From an uncultured Oscillospiraceae bacterium (GTDB taxonomy: Bacteria; Bacillota; Clostridia; Oscillospirales; Oscillospiraceae), in the NCBI GenBank assembly GCA_910588045.1, contig CAJUPS010000004.1, positions 1-24,051 of the forward strand: a stretch of 24,051 nucleotides of DNA, read 5' to 3'. The position numbers and the translations under genes were made by a program. The notes beneath the pieces are model-generated. The model searched no databases. It saw only the letters and a list, made by a program, of their open reading frames with translations, and had not been told where the DNA came from. Positions 15,426 to 22,702 of this stretch are shown here, piece after piece (position 1 is the stretch's first letter; every line of letters starts with the position of its first letter).

Positions 15426-15896
15426 ATGGAGTTGCTACTTAAACCCATTGATTATGGAAATTGGGCTGAAGCACAAGCAATGCTACAACGGTCCTTCACG
15501 TCTGCCATGTCGGACTGTGTGGAGACGAGGCCGGAATCACCCACGCTGGACGGCGTTCTGGAAAAGCCTGGGGTGGCCCCGCTGGCTGCTTATCAGAGCG
15601 GTCAAATGGTGGGTGGCGCTGTGGTATCTTTCGGAACAGATGGTCACCACATTTTGGAGTTGCTGTGGATAGACTCGGAGCACATAGATCGTGGCATTGG
15701 GCATTTGCTCTGGGATATGATCGAGCGATCCTATCCCCTGGCAAAAAGCTGGAAAACCATGACTGCCGCTTGTCTGCCAAGAAGTATCTATTTCTATGTA
15801 AACAAATGCGGCTTCCACATAGTAAAGGTGGAATCTGTAAGCGGTACTCATGGCCAACGCATGTATATCCTGCAAAAAAAGATTGATCCAAGTTAA
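15426..15896 (+). CDS. GNAT family N-acetyltransferase
   Basis: The 156-residue protein transfers an acetyl group from acetyl-CoA to an unknown amine. It has the GNAT fold order: MELLLKPIDYGNWAEAQAMLQ (helix 1), MVGGAVVSFG (strand 4), HHILELLWIDSEHIDRGIGHLLWDMIE containing the RGIGHLL pyrophosphate-binding loop, and the C-terminal YFYVNKCGFHIV motif with the general-acid tyrosine. GGAGG lies 8 bases before the ATG. The end of its coding sequence overlaps the start of the TTAAGA repeats upstream of the lipoprotein gene, and its own promoter carries the same repeats, so it may belong to the same regulon. Confidence 0.88.
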   Translation: MELLLKPIDYGNWAEAQAMLQRSFTSAMSDCVETRPESPTLDGVLEKPGVAPLAAYQSGQMVGGAVVSFGTDGHHILELLWIDSEHIDRGIGHLLWDMIERSYPLAKSWKTMTAACLPRSIYFYVNKCGFHIVKVESVSGTHGQRMYILQKKIDPS

Positions 15897-15946
15897 GATT
15901 TGTTAAGAACTTTAGTCACAAACTGTTAAGAAATACATGCTAGAAT
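15893..15946 (+). promoter_or_regulatory. TTAAGA repeats and -10 box of the lipoprotein/two-component operon
   Basis: TTAAGAT at 15893 and TTAAGAA at 15903 keep the same 10-bp period as the upstream site. A third copy, TTAAGAA at 15926, lies about two helical turns on. TAGAAT at 15941 is a good -10 box, but the -35 position holds no match. This arrangement fits a promoter that depends on a bound response regulator, most simply the one encoded in this operon. Confidence 0.6.
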
Positions 15947-16006
15947 GAACAATGTCAGGGGAAAACAGCTCCTGAAAATTGCAAGAGCAGAAAGGATACA
16001 TACATT

Positions 16007-16609
16007 ATGAAAAAGAAAAATCGTTTCTGGCACATGATGGCCATCGCCCTTGTCCTGGTGTTTTCCGTTTCTGTCCTGGCGGGCTGCTCGGGTGGCAAAA
16101 AGACCAAGAAGGAAACCAAGAAGCCCTCGCAGACCCAGACGCAGGAGGACAAGAAGGACAAGAAAGACGATTCCAGCATGACCGATGACACCGGCAAAAA
16201 GAATCAGAATACCAAGCCGGACGACACCGGCAAAGCTGATGACACCGGCAAGAAGGATCAGGATGCCAAGTCCGACAACGAAACCAGCAAAGCGGATGAC
16301 AACGACAAGAAGGATCAGGATGCCAAGCCGGACGACACCGGCAAGGCTGATGGCAACGACAAGAAGGATCAGGACGCCAAGCTGGATGATACCGGCAAGG
16401 CTGATGACAACGACAAGAAGGATCAGGACACCAAGCCGGACGACACCGGCAAGGCTGATGGCAGCAACGAGAAGGGACAGGACACCAAGCCGAACTCTGA
16501 CGGCAAGACTGACGACTCCGTCAAGAAAACTTCGACTGGCAGCAAGACCGCTGCCGCTGAAAAGCCCGCTGATACCGCTGCCCCAAAGTCCCTTGCAAAA
16601 GGGAAGTAA
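16007..16609 (+). CDS. Lys/Asp-rich tandem-repeat lipoprotein
   Basis: A 200-residue lipoprotein with signal peptide MKKKNRFWHMMAIALVLVFS and lipobox VLAGC, giving a lipidated Cys27. Everything after the lipobox is low complexity: a Lys-rich stretch (GGKKTKKETKKPSQTQTQ), then five to six copies of an 18-residue unit of the type KPDDTGKADGNDKKDQDA, and a Thr/Ala-rich tail ending SLAKGK. No folded domain is visible. It may be a flexible, highly charged spacer at the membrane surface. AGAAAGGA lies 10 bases before the ATG. It heads the operon with the response regulator and kinase, suggesting a role in envelope sensing or as the main output of that system. Confidence 0.85.
   Translation: MKKKNRFWHMMAIALVLVFSVSVLAGCSGGKKTKKETKKPSQTQTQEDKKDKKDDSSMTDDTGKKNQNTKPDDTGKADDTGKKDQDAKSDNETSKADDNDKKDQDAKPDDTGKADGNDKKDQDAKLDDTGKADDNDKKDQDTKPDDTGKADGSNEKGQDTKPNSDGKTDDSVKKTSTGSKTAAAEKPADTAAPKSLAKGK
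16214..16486 (+). repeat. 54-bp tandem repeat coding for KPDDTGKAD units
   Basis: Five consecutive units of 54, 57, 54, 54 and 54 bases each encode about 18 residues beginning K(P/S/L)D(D/N) and ending KKDQD(A/T). The second unit has one extra codon. The third and fifth units are closest to identical at the DNA level in their first half. The array lies inside the lipoprotein gene and is prone to copy-number change. Confidence 0.85.
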
Positions 16610-16618
16610 GTCCTATAT

Positions 16619-16660
16619 CGGATACCTCCCACGTAATGCGGGAGGTATCCGTCAGTTTAT
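16619..16660 (+). terminator. Hairpin between lipoprotein and response regulator genes
   Basis: CGGATACCTCCC and GGGAGGTATCCG form a perfect 12-bp stem, followed by TCAGTTTATTTG. The T-rich tail is imperfect, so partial read-through is likely. This would give much more lipoprotein mRNA than regulator and kinase mRNA. Confidence 0.75.
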
Positions 16661-16684
16661 TTGTTTGCAAAAGGAGGGGGGCGC

Positions 16685-17404
16685 ATGGGTACGCAAACCA
16701 TTTTAGTTGTTGATGATGATATGGACATCCGGGAGGGCATCCGCATTCTGCTTCGCGGAGAAAATTATACTATTTTAGAGGCTGCCAGCGGCCAACAGGC
16801 GTTGGATCAGTTAAGCAGTACAGTAGGTCTGGTGATTTTGGATATTATGATGCCCGGTATGAGCGGGCTTCGGGTATGCGAGGAGATTCGCAAAATCTCT
16901 ACAGTTCCCATCCTGTTCCTGACCGCCAAGGCGCAGGAAACCGATAAGTTGGTCGGTCTGACCGCTGGCGGGGACGATTATCTGACCAAGCCCTTTTCCT
17001 ATGCGGAATTGATTGCCAGAGTGAAAGCCCTGCTGCGGCGGTATTGCGTTTACCGCGGGAAGGTTCAGGAAGGGACTGAGGAACGATTCCTTTCCCTGCG
17101 GGGAGTCCGGCTGAACCTGGATCATAATCAGGTCTGGGTCCGGGAGAAGGAAGTGGAGTTGACGGAGATCGAGTACCAGATCCTGCGTCTTCTGATGCGG
17201 ACACCTCAACGAATCTTCTCCATTCAGAGCATTTATGAGACGGTCTGGGATGAGCCGTATTTCTATATTTCTAATGGTACGGTCATGGTTCACATCCGCA
17301 AGCTGCGGGTCAAAATTGAGGAGGATCCGCAGGAACCGAAATACATAAAAAACGTTTGGGGAAAAGGCTATCGTTTTGAGGGGAGCGGCAATGAAGGAGG
17401 CTAG
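16685..17404 (+). CDS. OmpR-family response regulator
   Basis: A 239-residue regulator. The receiver domain (1-120) has the acidic pair DDD at 10-12, phospho-acceptor Asp53 in ILDIMMPG, Thr80 and Lys102 in LTKPF. The winged-helix DNA-binding domain (about 140-233) reads VELTEIEYQILRLLMRTPQ, VMVHIRKLRVKIEED and ends WGKGYRFEG. The ATG at 16685 follows GGAGGGG; a TTG start 24 bases earlier would place the ribosome binding site inside the coding sequence. Its stop overlaps the kinase gene by 14 bases. The cognate kinase is the next gene. Its probable target sites are the TTAAGA repeats at 15313 and 15893, because DNA sites with a one-turn period suit this family. Confidence 0.94.
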   Translation: MGTQTILVVDDDMDIREGIRILLRGENYTILEAASGQQALDQLSSTVGLVILDIMMPGMSGLRVCEEIRKISTVPILFLTAKAQETDKLVGLTAGGDDYLTKPFSYAELIARVKALLRRYCVYRGKVQEGTEERFLSLRGVRLNLDHNQVWVREKEVELTEIEYQILRLLMRTPQRIFSIQSIYETVWDEPYFYISNGTVMVHIRKLRVKIEEDPQEPKYIKNVWGKGYRFEGSGNEGG

Positions 17405-18701
17405 ATTTTCCACTCTGATGGCGCATTTTTGCGGCCTGCTCCTACTGGCTGGGGCGTTGAGCGCACTGCTGTTCAGCTGCGTTTACTTCGGCGGCAGATC
17501 CTTGATGACGCAATATTTTGAAAATTCAGACTTTCAGGAACAGCTTACAGAGAAGCGGGTCCAGGAACTCCAAAACTATGTGGAGGAAAACGGACTAGCC
17601 GCCAATGATGCCTCCCAGCTTACCTCCTGGGTAAAGAAGCAGCCCATGATCTTGCTGGAGATTTACCGTGCTAATGTTCTTCTCTACAGCTCCTCCGCCC
17701 CGAATGAGCAGATGGACAATGAAGAGAAGTCGCCTGTTTACGATTGGACGCCTTATTACCGGCTCAACTTTTCTGACGGAGAGGCAGAGGTGGTTATTTA
17801 TGCGAACGACACTTATCGTTGGTTTTCATCCCTGCTGACCACAGCCCTGATCCTTGCGTTCCTGCTGTTCCTCCTGATTTTTCTAAGTGGATGCCAAGGC
17901 TTGGTGCGCTATATTTGTAAGCTGAACAATGAGATCCATGCTATGGAGGGCGGTGATCTGGACGCACCTATTACGATCCAGGGTAGCCATGAGTTGACGC
18001 AGCTGGCCAGAAGCCTGGACGCTATGCGTATTGCGTTTAAGGAGCAGAGGGAGCATGAGGCCGCGATCTTCCGTGCCAATCAGTCTATGATCACAGAAAT
18101 GTCCCATGATTTGCGAACACCTCTGACAACATTGCGAATTTATACCGATATTCTTCGGTTCAAGAAATACGACCCCAGCCAACTGAGCAACTATTTAGAA
18201 AAAATTGATGCCAAAGCTGCCCAGATCAAACAGCTCTCAGAAAATATTTTTGAATATTCGCTGGTATCCCGCTCCCAGGATATTATATTGGATGCGCCTG
18301 CACCCTTCTACGATGTGTTTCACGATATTTTGTCTGAAATGGCGGGGTATCTGGGACAGCAGGGCTTTTCGTTCCAGTTTGAACTGAGGTGGTTCCCGGC
18401 TTCGATTGCCGTACATCCGCCCTATATCAAGAGGCTAATCGATAACATTGCCTCTAATATTCTTAAATATGCCTCTCCAGAAGCACCGGTTTCAATAAAG
18501 ACAATTTCAGAGGATAGCTATGTAGGGTTGGCGTTCAAAAATAGCATTCGCTACAGAAGTATAGATCAGGGAAGTACGCACATAGGACTTGCGAATATGA
18601 GGGCTATGATGGAAAAAATGGGAGGAGAGTGCCGGGCCTTACAAAGCAATGCTACATTTCAAATTGACCTGCGCTTCCCTTCCCATCGTGAAAAAATATA
18701 A
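17391..18701 (+). CDS. Sensor histidine kinase
   Basis: A 436-residue membrane kinase. Helices at about 9-35 and 145-167 enclose an extracytoplasmic sensor of about 105 residues. A HAMP linker (168-220) leads to the H-box MSHDLRTPLTTL with His239. The ATP-binding domain has the N-box RLIDNIASNILKYA and the lid segment STHIGLANMRAMMEKMGG. The usual DxGxG (G1) motif is replaced by a short segment (AFKNSIRYRSID), a variation I recall in related clostridial kinases. The ATG at 17391 follows GAGGGGAG and lies inside the end of the response regulator gene, so the two are translationally coupled. Confidence 0.93.
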   Translation: MKEARFSTLMAHFCGLLLLAGALSALLFSCVYFGGRSLMTQYFENSDFQEQLTEKRVQELQNYVEENGLAANDASQLTSWVKKQPMILLEIYRANVLLYSSSAPNEQMDNEEKSPVYDWTPYYRLNFSDGEAEVVIYANDTYRWFSSLLTTALILAFLLFLLIFLSGCQGLVRYICKLNNEIHAMEGGDLDAPITIQGSHELTQLARSLDAMRIAFKEQREHEAAIFRANQSMITEMSHDLRTPLTTLRIYTDILRFKKYDPSQLSNYLEKIDAKAAQIKQLSENIFEYSLVSRSQDIILDAPAPFYDVFHDILSEMAGYLGQQGFSFQFELRWFPASIAVHPPYIKRLIDNIASNILKYASPEAPVSIKTISEDSYVGLAFKNSIRYRSIDQGSTHIGLANMRAMMEKMGGECRALQSNATFQIDLRFPSHREKI

Positions 18702-18747
18702 CTGGCAAAGCAAAAAAATTTAGATTATTCATAAAGGAGGGCGCTTT

Positions 18748-19071
18748 ATGTACGAAAATGGGCAAAATCAATACGGATACTATTATGATGGCACATCCAG
18801 TATAAGCAGCTACTCATCTGAGATTGTTTCCACTGAGCTGATATGCTCCAAACAGCAGCTGAATAAGCGAATCGCAGTGTGGGCAATTAGCATTGTTTGC
18901 GCTCTGGTGTTTGCCGGAGGCATGTTCTGGGCTGGCTGGGCCGCAAAAAGCTGGCTCTCCGCCCAGCCGCAGATGATGGTCAGCAATCGTCAAAAGGCAG
19001 AAGAGGAAACTGTCAGTTCTAGCGACCGTGAGAAGTTTACATTTGCTCTGGCTTATCAGGCTAACTATTGA
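18748..19071 (+). CDS. Small Tyr/Ser-rich single-pass membrane protein
   Basis: A 107-residue protein of unknown function. The N-terminus is rich in Tyr, Ser and Gly (MYENGQNQYGYYYDGTSSIS). One membrane helix (VWAISIVCALVFAGGMFWAGW, about 44-64) is followed by a charged, Glu/Ser-rich C-terminal half (RQKAEEETVSSSDREKF). With a positive segment (NKRIAVW) just before the helix, the N-terminus is probably cytoplasmic and the C-terminus outside. AAAGGAGG precedes the ATG, which lies 46 bases after the kinase stop. A terminator follows directly, so this is the last gene of the lipoprotein / regulator / kinase operon. It could be an accessory sensor or a target of that system. Confidence 0.75.
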   Translation: MYENGQNQYGYYYDGTSSISSYSSEIVSTELICSKQQLNKRIAVWAISIVCALVFAGGMFWAGWAAKSWLSAQPQMMVSNRQKAEEETVSSSDREKFTFALAYQANY

Positions 19072-19077
19072 TAGAGC

Positions 19078-19124
19078 AAGAGAATCTGCAAGGGAACTTA
19101 GACTTCCCTTGCAGATTCTCTTTT
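19078..19124 (+). terminator. Strong terminator of the two-component operon
   Basis: A perfect 19-bp stem (19078-19096 with 19104-19122) closes a 7-base loop and ends in TCTCTTTTA. It starts 7 bases after the stop at 19071. Confidence 0.9.
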
Positions 19125-19672
19125 ACCATACCGGCTACCCCTGTATCACATAGTGTCCCTTTGAGGGTATTCACTTGTTTCAACAGCCATTTTCTATTTC
19201 CTCTATCGACAGCCTTGGAAAGCCATCAGCCAATAAACCCATTCCTTCTCGCCCGGCAAACATACAACATTCCAAAATGTTGATTTGATCTTTCATGGCA
19301 GGGCTATGCTTCAAACCGTCAGGATTTTCTCCTGAATCCAACAGGCGGTGCTCGTCCACCCATCAGAAAATCAACGAAGGCGCTATGAAGCGTGACCGTA
19401 TTGTTGGCAGCGGATACAGTACCGACTTGGTTAATTCGGATTGTCGCTGTCAGACATATTGACCAGAGAAACTTTTGGTACACATGGATTCCCCCTGTGC
19501 GATGGAGAGACATCCTAAAATGAGCCTATCCGTCCGTTTTTACTACTATACGTCGAAATTTAGAATAAACTGTGACAGAGTTCTGGAATTTCTTTGGAAT
19601 CGTTCGACTAAATTCGACATTATTAGCAAAAAAGCATCCGAAACATCCTGTTTGCCGCATAATAGAGTAAAA
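19125..19672. other. 548 bases without a convincing gene
   Basis: No open frame here has both a good start and recognisable sequence. A 38-residue minus-strand frame (19180-19296, MKDQINILECCMFAGREGMG...) has protein-like composition but no family I can name. CAACATT/AATGTTG at 19265-19282 is a perfect 7-bp inverted repeat. GTCGAAATTTAG at 19552 and CTAAATTCGAC at 19608 form an imperfect inverted repeat 67 bases across. The stretch may be the eroded remains of one or more genes next to the broken regulator. Confidence 0.5.
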
Positions 19673-20376
19673 CTATTCAGATCCAGCAAAGCGATACCCT
19701 ACTCTAAATACAGTCTGGATGTATTCGCTGTCTCTGGGATGAAGTTCCAGCTTTTGACGCAAGGAGGAGATATGATCGGATACGGTGGATACCCCCAGAT
19801 TATCTTTTGCTTTCCATATACGAGAGTATATTTGCTCTTTGGTAAGAACGACGCCAGGACTGTTGGCGAGCAGATGCAAAAGGTCAAACTCTTTGGTGTC
19901 AGGTCAATGGACTTCCCCCGCATCCGCACTTGACGGCGCAGAGGATCAATAAGCAGCTCTTTATATTCAATGCGCGGAAGCAGGCTTCCGGGATGCACAA
20001 ACTTTAACCTGCCTTCTCTGCGTAATGCAGCATTAAGAATCGATACGATTTCTTTTAGATCTACCGGAAGTTCTACACAAGTATCTGCGCCCAAGTCGAG
20101 CATATCCGCTCGGTCTGTACTTCCAGAAAATGAGGATGTCAATATGATATGCGGCAGCGGATCTAGAAATCGGCTCATAATTTCCTCTAAAAACATGCGG
20201 GCAGAATCGGTGTCTAAATCAAGCCAGAGGAATGCTGGCGTATGAGCATACAATGCTGTGAGAGCTGATCGTGTATTTGTAACAATCGTTGCAGGTATGT
20301 TGTGTTCGGCAAGGGTGTCATACGCAGGGGCTGAGTCGTCTGTACGCAAGGATAAAACTAAAATATCTTGTTTCAT
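19673..20376 (-). pseudogene. Frameshifted OmpR-type response regulator
   Basis: The first part (MKQDILVLSLRTDDSAPAYD..., IVTNTRSALTALYAH) is a receiver-like domain lacking the usual acidic start; a possible acceptor lies in LWLDLDTD. The DNA-binding domain starts normally (IDPLRRQVRMRGKSIDLTPK), but the frame then slips. The remainder is found in another frame: HLLANSPGVVLTKEQIYSRI, SDHISSLRQKLELHPRDSEY and VFRVGYRFAGSE, ending at 19673. One base is missing near 19893-19896, in the A-run of CCAAAG; restoring CCAAAAGAG would give LTPKEFDLLHLLANS and a normal protein of about 234 residues. AAGGGA precedes the ATG at 20376. No kinase gene is adjacent. Confidence 0.87.
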
Positions 20377-20408
20377 AATACGATCCCTTTTGCTGGTATA
20401 CAGCAGAT

Positions 20409-20440
20409 AAAACGGGCGAGACCCATAGGCCCCGCCCGTT
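20409..20440 (-). terminator. Terminator of the gatZ-MFS-gatY operon
   Basis: On the minus strand ACGGGCGGGGCC and GGTCTCGCCCGT pair with one mismatch around TATG-like loop bases, followed by TTTTATC. It lies about 90 bases after the gatY stop. Confidence 0.75.
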
Positions 20441-20527
20441 GGATGATGGAAGAAATTATCAAGCCCCTTGTATAAAGTTTATGTACTGCTCCGTGCTTAA
20501 AAACAGATTCAGTCCTCCCAATACAAC

Positions 20528-21388
20528 TTATACACGATTACACGATCCGCAGACGGCAATCCGGTGGCGCACCAGGGTTGTCACAGCCTCCCGGCCGGGA
20601 CCGCCGAATTTCTTGGGATCATACAGACCCGGGTCACCGGAAAGCGTCTTCCGGGTGGCCTCCGTATAGGCGGCCCGCAGCTCCGTGGCGAAGTTCACCT
20701 TGCATACGCCCAGAGAGATCACCTTTTGCACATCCTCATCCGGAACGCCGGAGGAACCGTGGAGCACCAGCGGCACGCGTACTGCGTCCCGCAGCTGGGC
20801 CAGCCGGTCAAAGTCCAGCTTCGGCTTGCCTTTATAAAACCCGTGAGCCGTGCCGATGGCAACCGCCAGGGAGTCGATTCCGGTCTCCTCCACGAAGCGG
20901 GCCGCCTCGCCGGGATCGGTGTAGATGTCCTCGCCGGGCTTTACCTCCAGGCTGTCCTCTTTGCCGCCCAGACGGCCCAGTTCCGCTTCCACGGCGGGCT
21001 GCTGGGGAACATCCCCGGCCATCTGTACCACCCGGCGCACCAAAGCGATGTTATCCTCCAGAGGCAGCTTGGAACCGTCGATCATCACCGACGTGTATCC
21101 ATCCCAGGCCGCTTGGCGGCACAGCTCGAAGCTGTCGCCGTGGTCCAGATGGATCGCCACAGGAATTTGAGCTTTTCCGGCGATAGCCTGGGCCATGGCG
21201 GCGAAGACCGCCGGACCTGCGTATCGAAGAGTGGACGGCGTGGTTTGCAGCATCAGCGGCGCGGACTCGGCCTCCGCTGCGGCTACCACAGCCTGCATCA
21301 TTTCCATATTTTCTACATTGAACGCGCCGACGGCGTAGCCGTGGGCCTGCGCGTCTTGTAAGAGCTCTCTGCTATTGACTAATGGCAT
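20528..21388 (-). CDS. gatY: Class II tagatose/fructose-bisphosphate aldolase
   Basis: A 286-residue zinc aldolase that cleaves tagatose 1,6-bisphosphate (or fructose 1,6-bisphosphate) to glyceraldehyde-3-phosphate and dihydroxyacetone phosphate. Zinc ligands are His83 in HLDHGDS, His182 in GTAHGFYKGKP and His210 in LHGSSG; Asp82 is the catalytic acid. EAELG and the phosphate-binding GVCKVNFATELR are also present. GAGGAGG precedes the ATG. The GatZ-like gene in the same operon argues for the tagatose-specific GatY/KbaY type rather than a glycolytic FbaA. The short C-terminal CGSCNRV is unusual. It lies 30 bases after the MFS gene. Confidence 0.9.
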   Translation of the reverse strand: MPLVNSRELLQDAQAHGYAVGAFNVENMEMMQAVVAAAEAESAPLMLQTTPSTLRYAGPAVFAAMAQAIAGKAQIPVAIHLDHGDSFELCRQAAWDGYTSVMIDGSKLPLEDNIALVRRVVQMAGDVPQQPAVEAELGRLGGKEDSLEVKPGEDIYTDPGEAARFVEETGIDSLAVAIGTAHGFYKGKPKLDFDRLAQLRDAVRVPLVLHGSSGVPDEDVQKVISLGVCKVNFATELRAAYTEATRKTLSGDPGLYDPKKFGGPGREAVTTLVRHRIAVCGSCNRV

Positions 21389-21418
21389 AAAAAATCCTCC
21401 TCAATTCTATCAAACGTA

Positions 21419-22672
21419 TTAGCCCCAGAGTCCTTTTTGTTTCAGCGCCTCTTTGCCTGCAAAGGCAATCATCACACAAATGATACAGGCAATCAGTAAA
21501 CCGATGATTCCCCAAAGTACAGGGTAGTAACTGCCTACTGCGTCATACACAAATCCGTAACCAGGAAGTGCTACAATCCCCCCAAAAGCCATTCCCATCG
21601 CTACAATAGAATAAATCTCCCCATACTCCTTTGACCCAAAAACATCTGTGGTAAGCAGTGGCCCAAGTGTACCAACTGATGCCGACATAAACCCAAAGAG
21701 CGTAACAGCAAAGTCAAACATGTATGGCAGTGATCCCCCCAAGATTGCGATAATGACTGCTGCAATTCCGGATATAAGCGCAAAGATCGTGGTTGCCTTT
21801 GTACCGATCTTGTCACTAAGAACGCCGAAGAACAAAGAGCCTATCAGCATTCCCAGCATGAAAAATCCCATTGCTCCACCGGCAAAAGCCGTGTCATAAC
21901 CCAATTGATTTGCATATTGGGGGATGTGTTGTCCAAAGGCAGCCACCGCAGTGATAAAGAACATAAACAGAGCCAGCGCCCAAAATGAGGCCGACTTGCG
22001 GGCATCCTTCTCCGTTACTCCCTCCGGAATGGCTTTTTCTTGTTTGATTGCCGTTTCCTCCCCTAAAGGCCGCAGGCCCATTTGAATGGGTTCCTTTCGT
22101 ATAGTGAGCAACACCACCGGGATGCCCAGTGCCATCACGATAAGCCCTAGGAGTATGTATGCTTGCCGCCAACCCTGATGGGCAATCAGATTTCCCGCCA
22201 TTGGTTGGAGAATCATGCCGAACAATCCAACAGCTGCCATTATGATGCCGACGGCCAGGCCGTTATGTTCTTTGAACCAACGCCCCACTAGGACCGGCCC
22301 CGCGATCTGCGTTGTGATGACAGAGCCTGCAGCCATCGGGACGGACAGCAGATACCACCCCCAGATATTGTCCATACATCCGAACAGCGCAAACGAGCCC
22401 GCCTGAAAGATCAGGCTGGTTATTAGCAGGAGCCGAGGGTCATACCGTGCCATCAATCTGCCCGCCACAGGTAAAAAGAGAAAGGTGGCGACAGATGATA
22501 TACTGAAATACAATGAAAATTCTCCGGTGCCAAAGCCAAGATCCGTCGTCACTGGAGCCATGAACAGGCCACCCGCATTATTTAGACCTCCACGGGTCAG
22601 ACCCATGACAACGCACATTCCTAATAAAATGATCCATGCAAAATGCAGCCTTTTCGCACTCGTTTTTATCAT
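21419..22672 (-). CDS. MFS transporter, OFA-like
   Basis: A 417-residue major facilitator protein with twelve predicted helices: N-terminal half AWIILLGMCVVMGLTRGGLNNAGG..., central cytoplasmic loop (KEPIQMGLRPLGEETAIKQEK), and a second half starting FWALALFMFFITAVAAFGQHIP. GRLMARYDPRLLL and FFGVLSDKIGTKATT are the two MFS-signature loops. The overall pattern resembles oxalate/formate-antiporter-type carboxylate transporters, but the substrate cannot be read from sequence. The ATG at 22672 is preferred because GAGGGAG precedes it. It is sandwiched between gatZ and gatY, 30 bases from each, so the substrate is likely a sugar, sugar acid or polyol feeding that pathway. Confidence 0.9.
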   Translation of the reverse strand: MIKTSAKRLHFAWIILLGMCVVMGLTRGGLNNAGGLFMAPVTTDLGFGTGEFSLYFSISSVATFLFLPVAGRLMARYDPRLLLITSLIFQAGSFALFGCMDNIWGWYLLSVPMAAGSVITTQIAGPVLVGRWFKEHNGLAVGIIMAAVGLFGMILQPMAGNLIAHQGWRQAYILLGLIVMALGIPVVLLTIRKEPIQMGLRPLGEETAIKQEKAIPEGVTEKDARKSASFWALALFMFFITAVAAFGQHIPQYANQLGYDTAFAGGAMGFFMLGMLIGSLFFGVLSDKIGTKATTIFALISGIAAVIIAILGGSLPYMFDFAVTLFGFMSASVGTLGPLLTTDVFGSKEYGEIYSIVAMGMAFGGIVALPGYGFVYDAVGSYYPVLWGIIGLLIACIICVMIAFAGKEALKQKGLWG

Positions 22673-22702
22673 ATCTACTCCCTCGGCCGACATATCATAT
22701 AC

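Noticed and set aside
16214..16486. CRISPR-like array
   Set aside because: Units are contiguous with no unique spacers, are in frame and encode a continuous protein repeat. No cas genes are present. No CRISPR array was seen elsewhere either.
16185..16706. Alternative plus-strand frame inside the lipoprotein repeat
   Set aside because: Its repeated TPARLM-type units are the out-of-frame reading of the 54-bp repeat; the lipobox-bearing frame has the ribosome binding site.
16685..18701. Vancomycin-resistance VanR/VanS pair
   Set aside because: General similarity to OmpR-type pairs only; no vanHAX-like ligase or dehydrogenase genes lie nearby.
20030..20042. Another TTAAGAATCG copy as an operator
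   Set aside because: A single copy within the coding sequence of the broken regulator, with no partner at 10 bp; probably chance.
20564..21361. Plus-strand frames opposite gatY
   Set aside because: They mirror a high-G+C aldolase gene whose metal ligands are intact on the minus strand.
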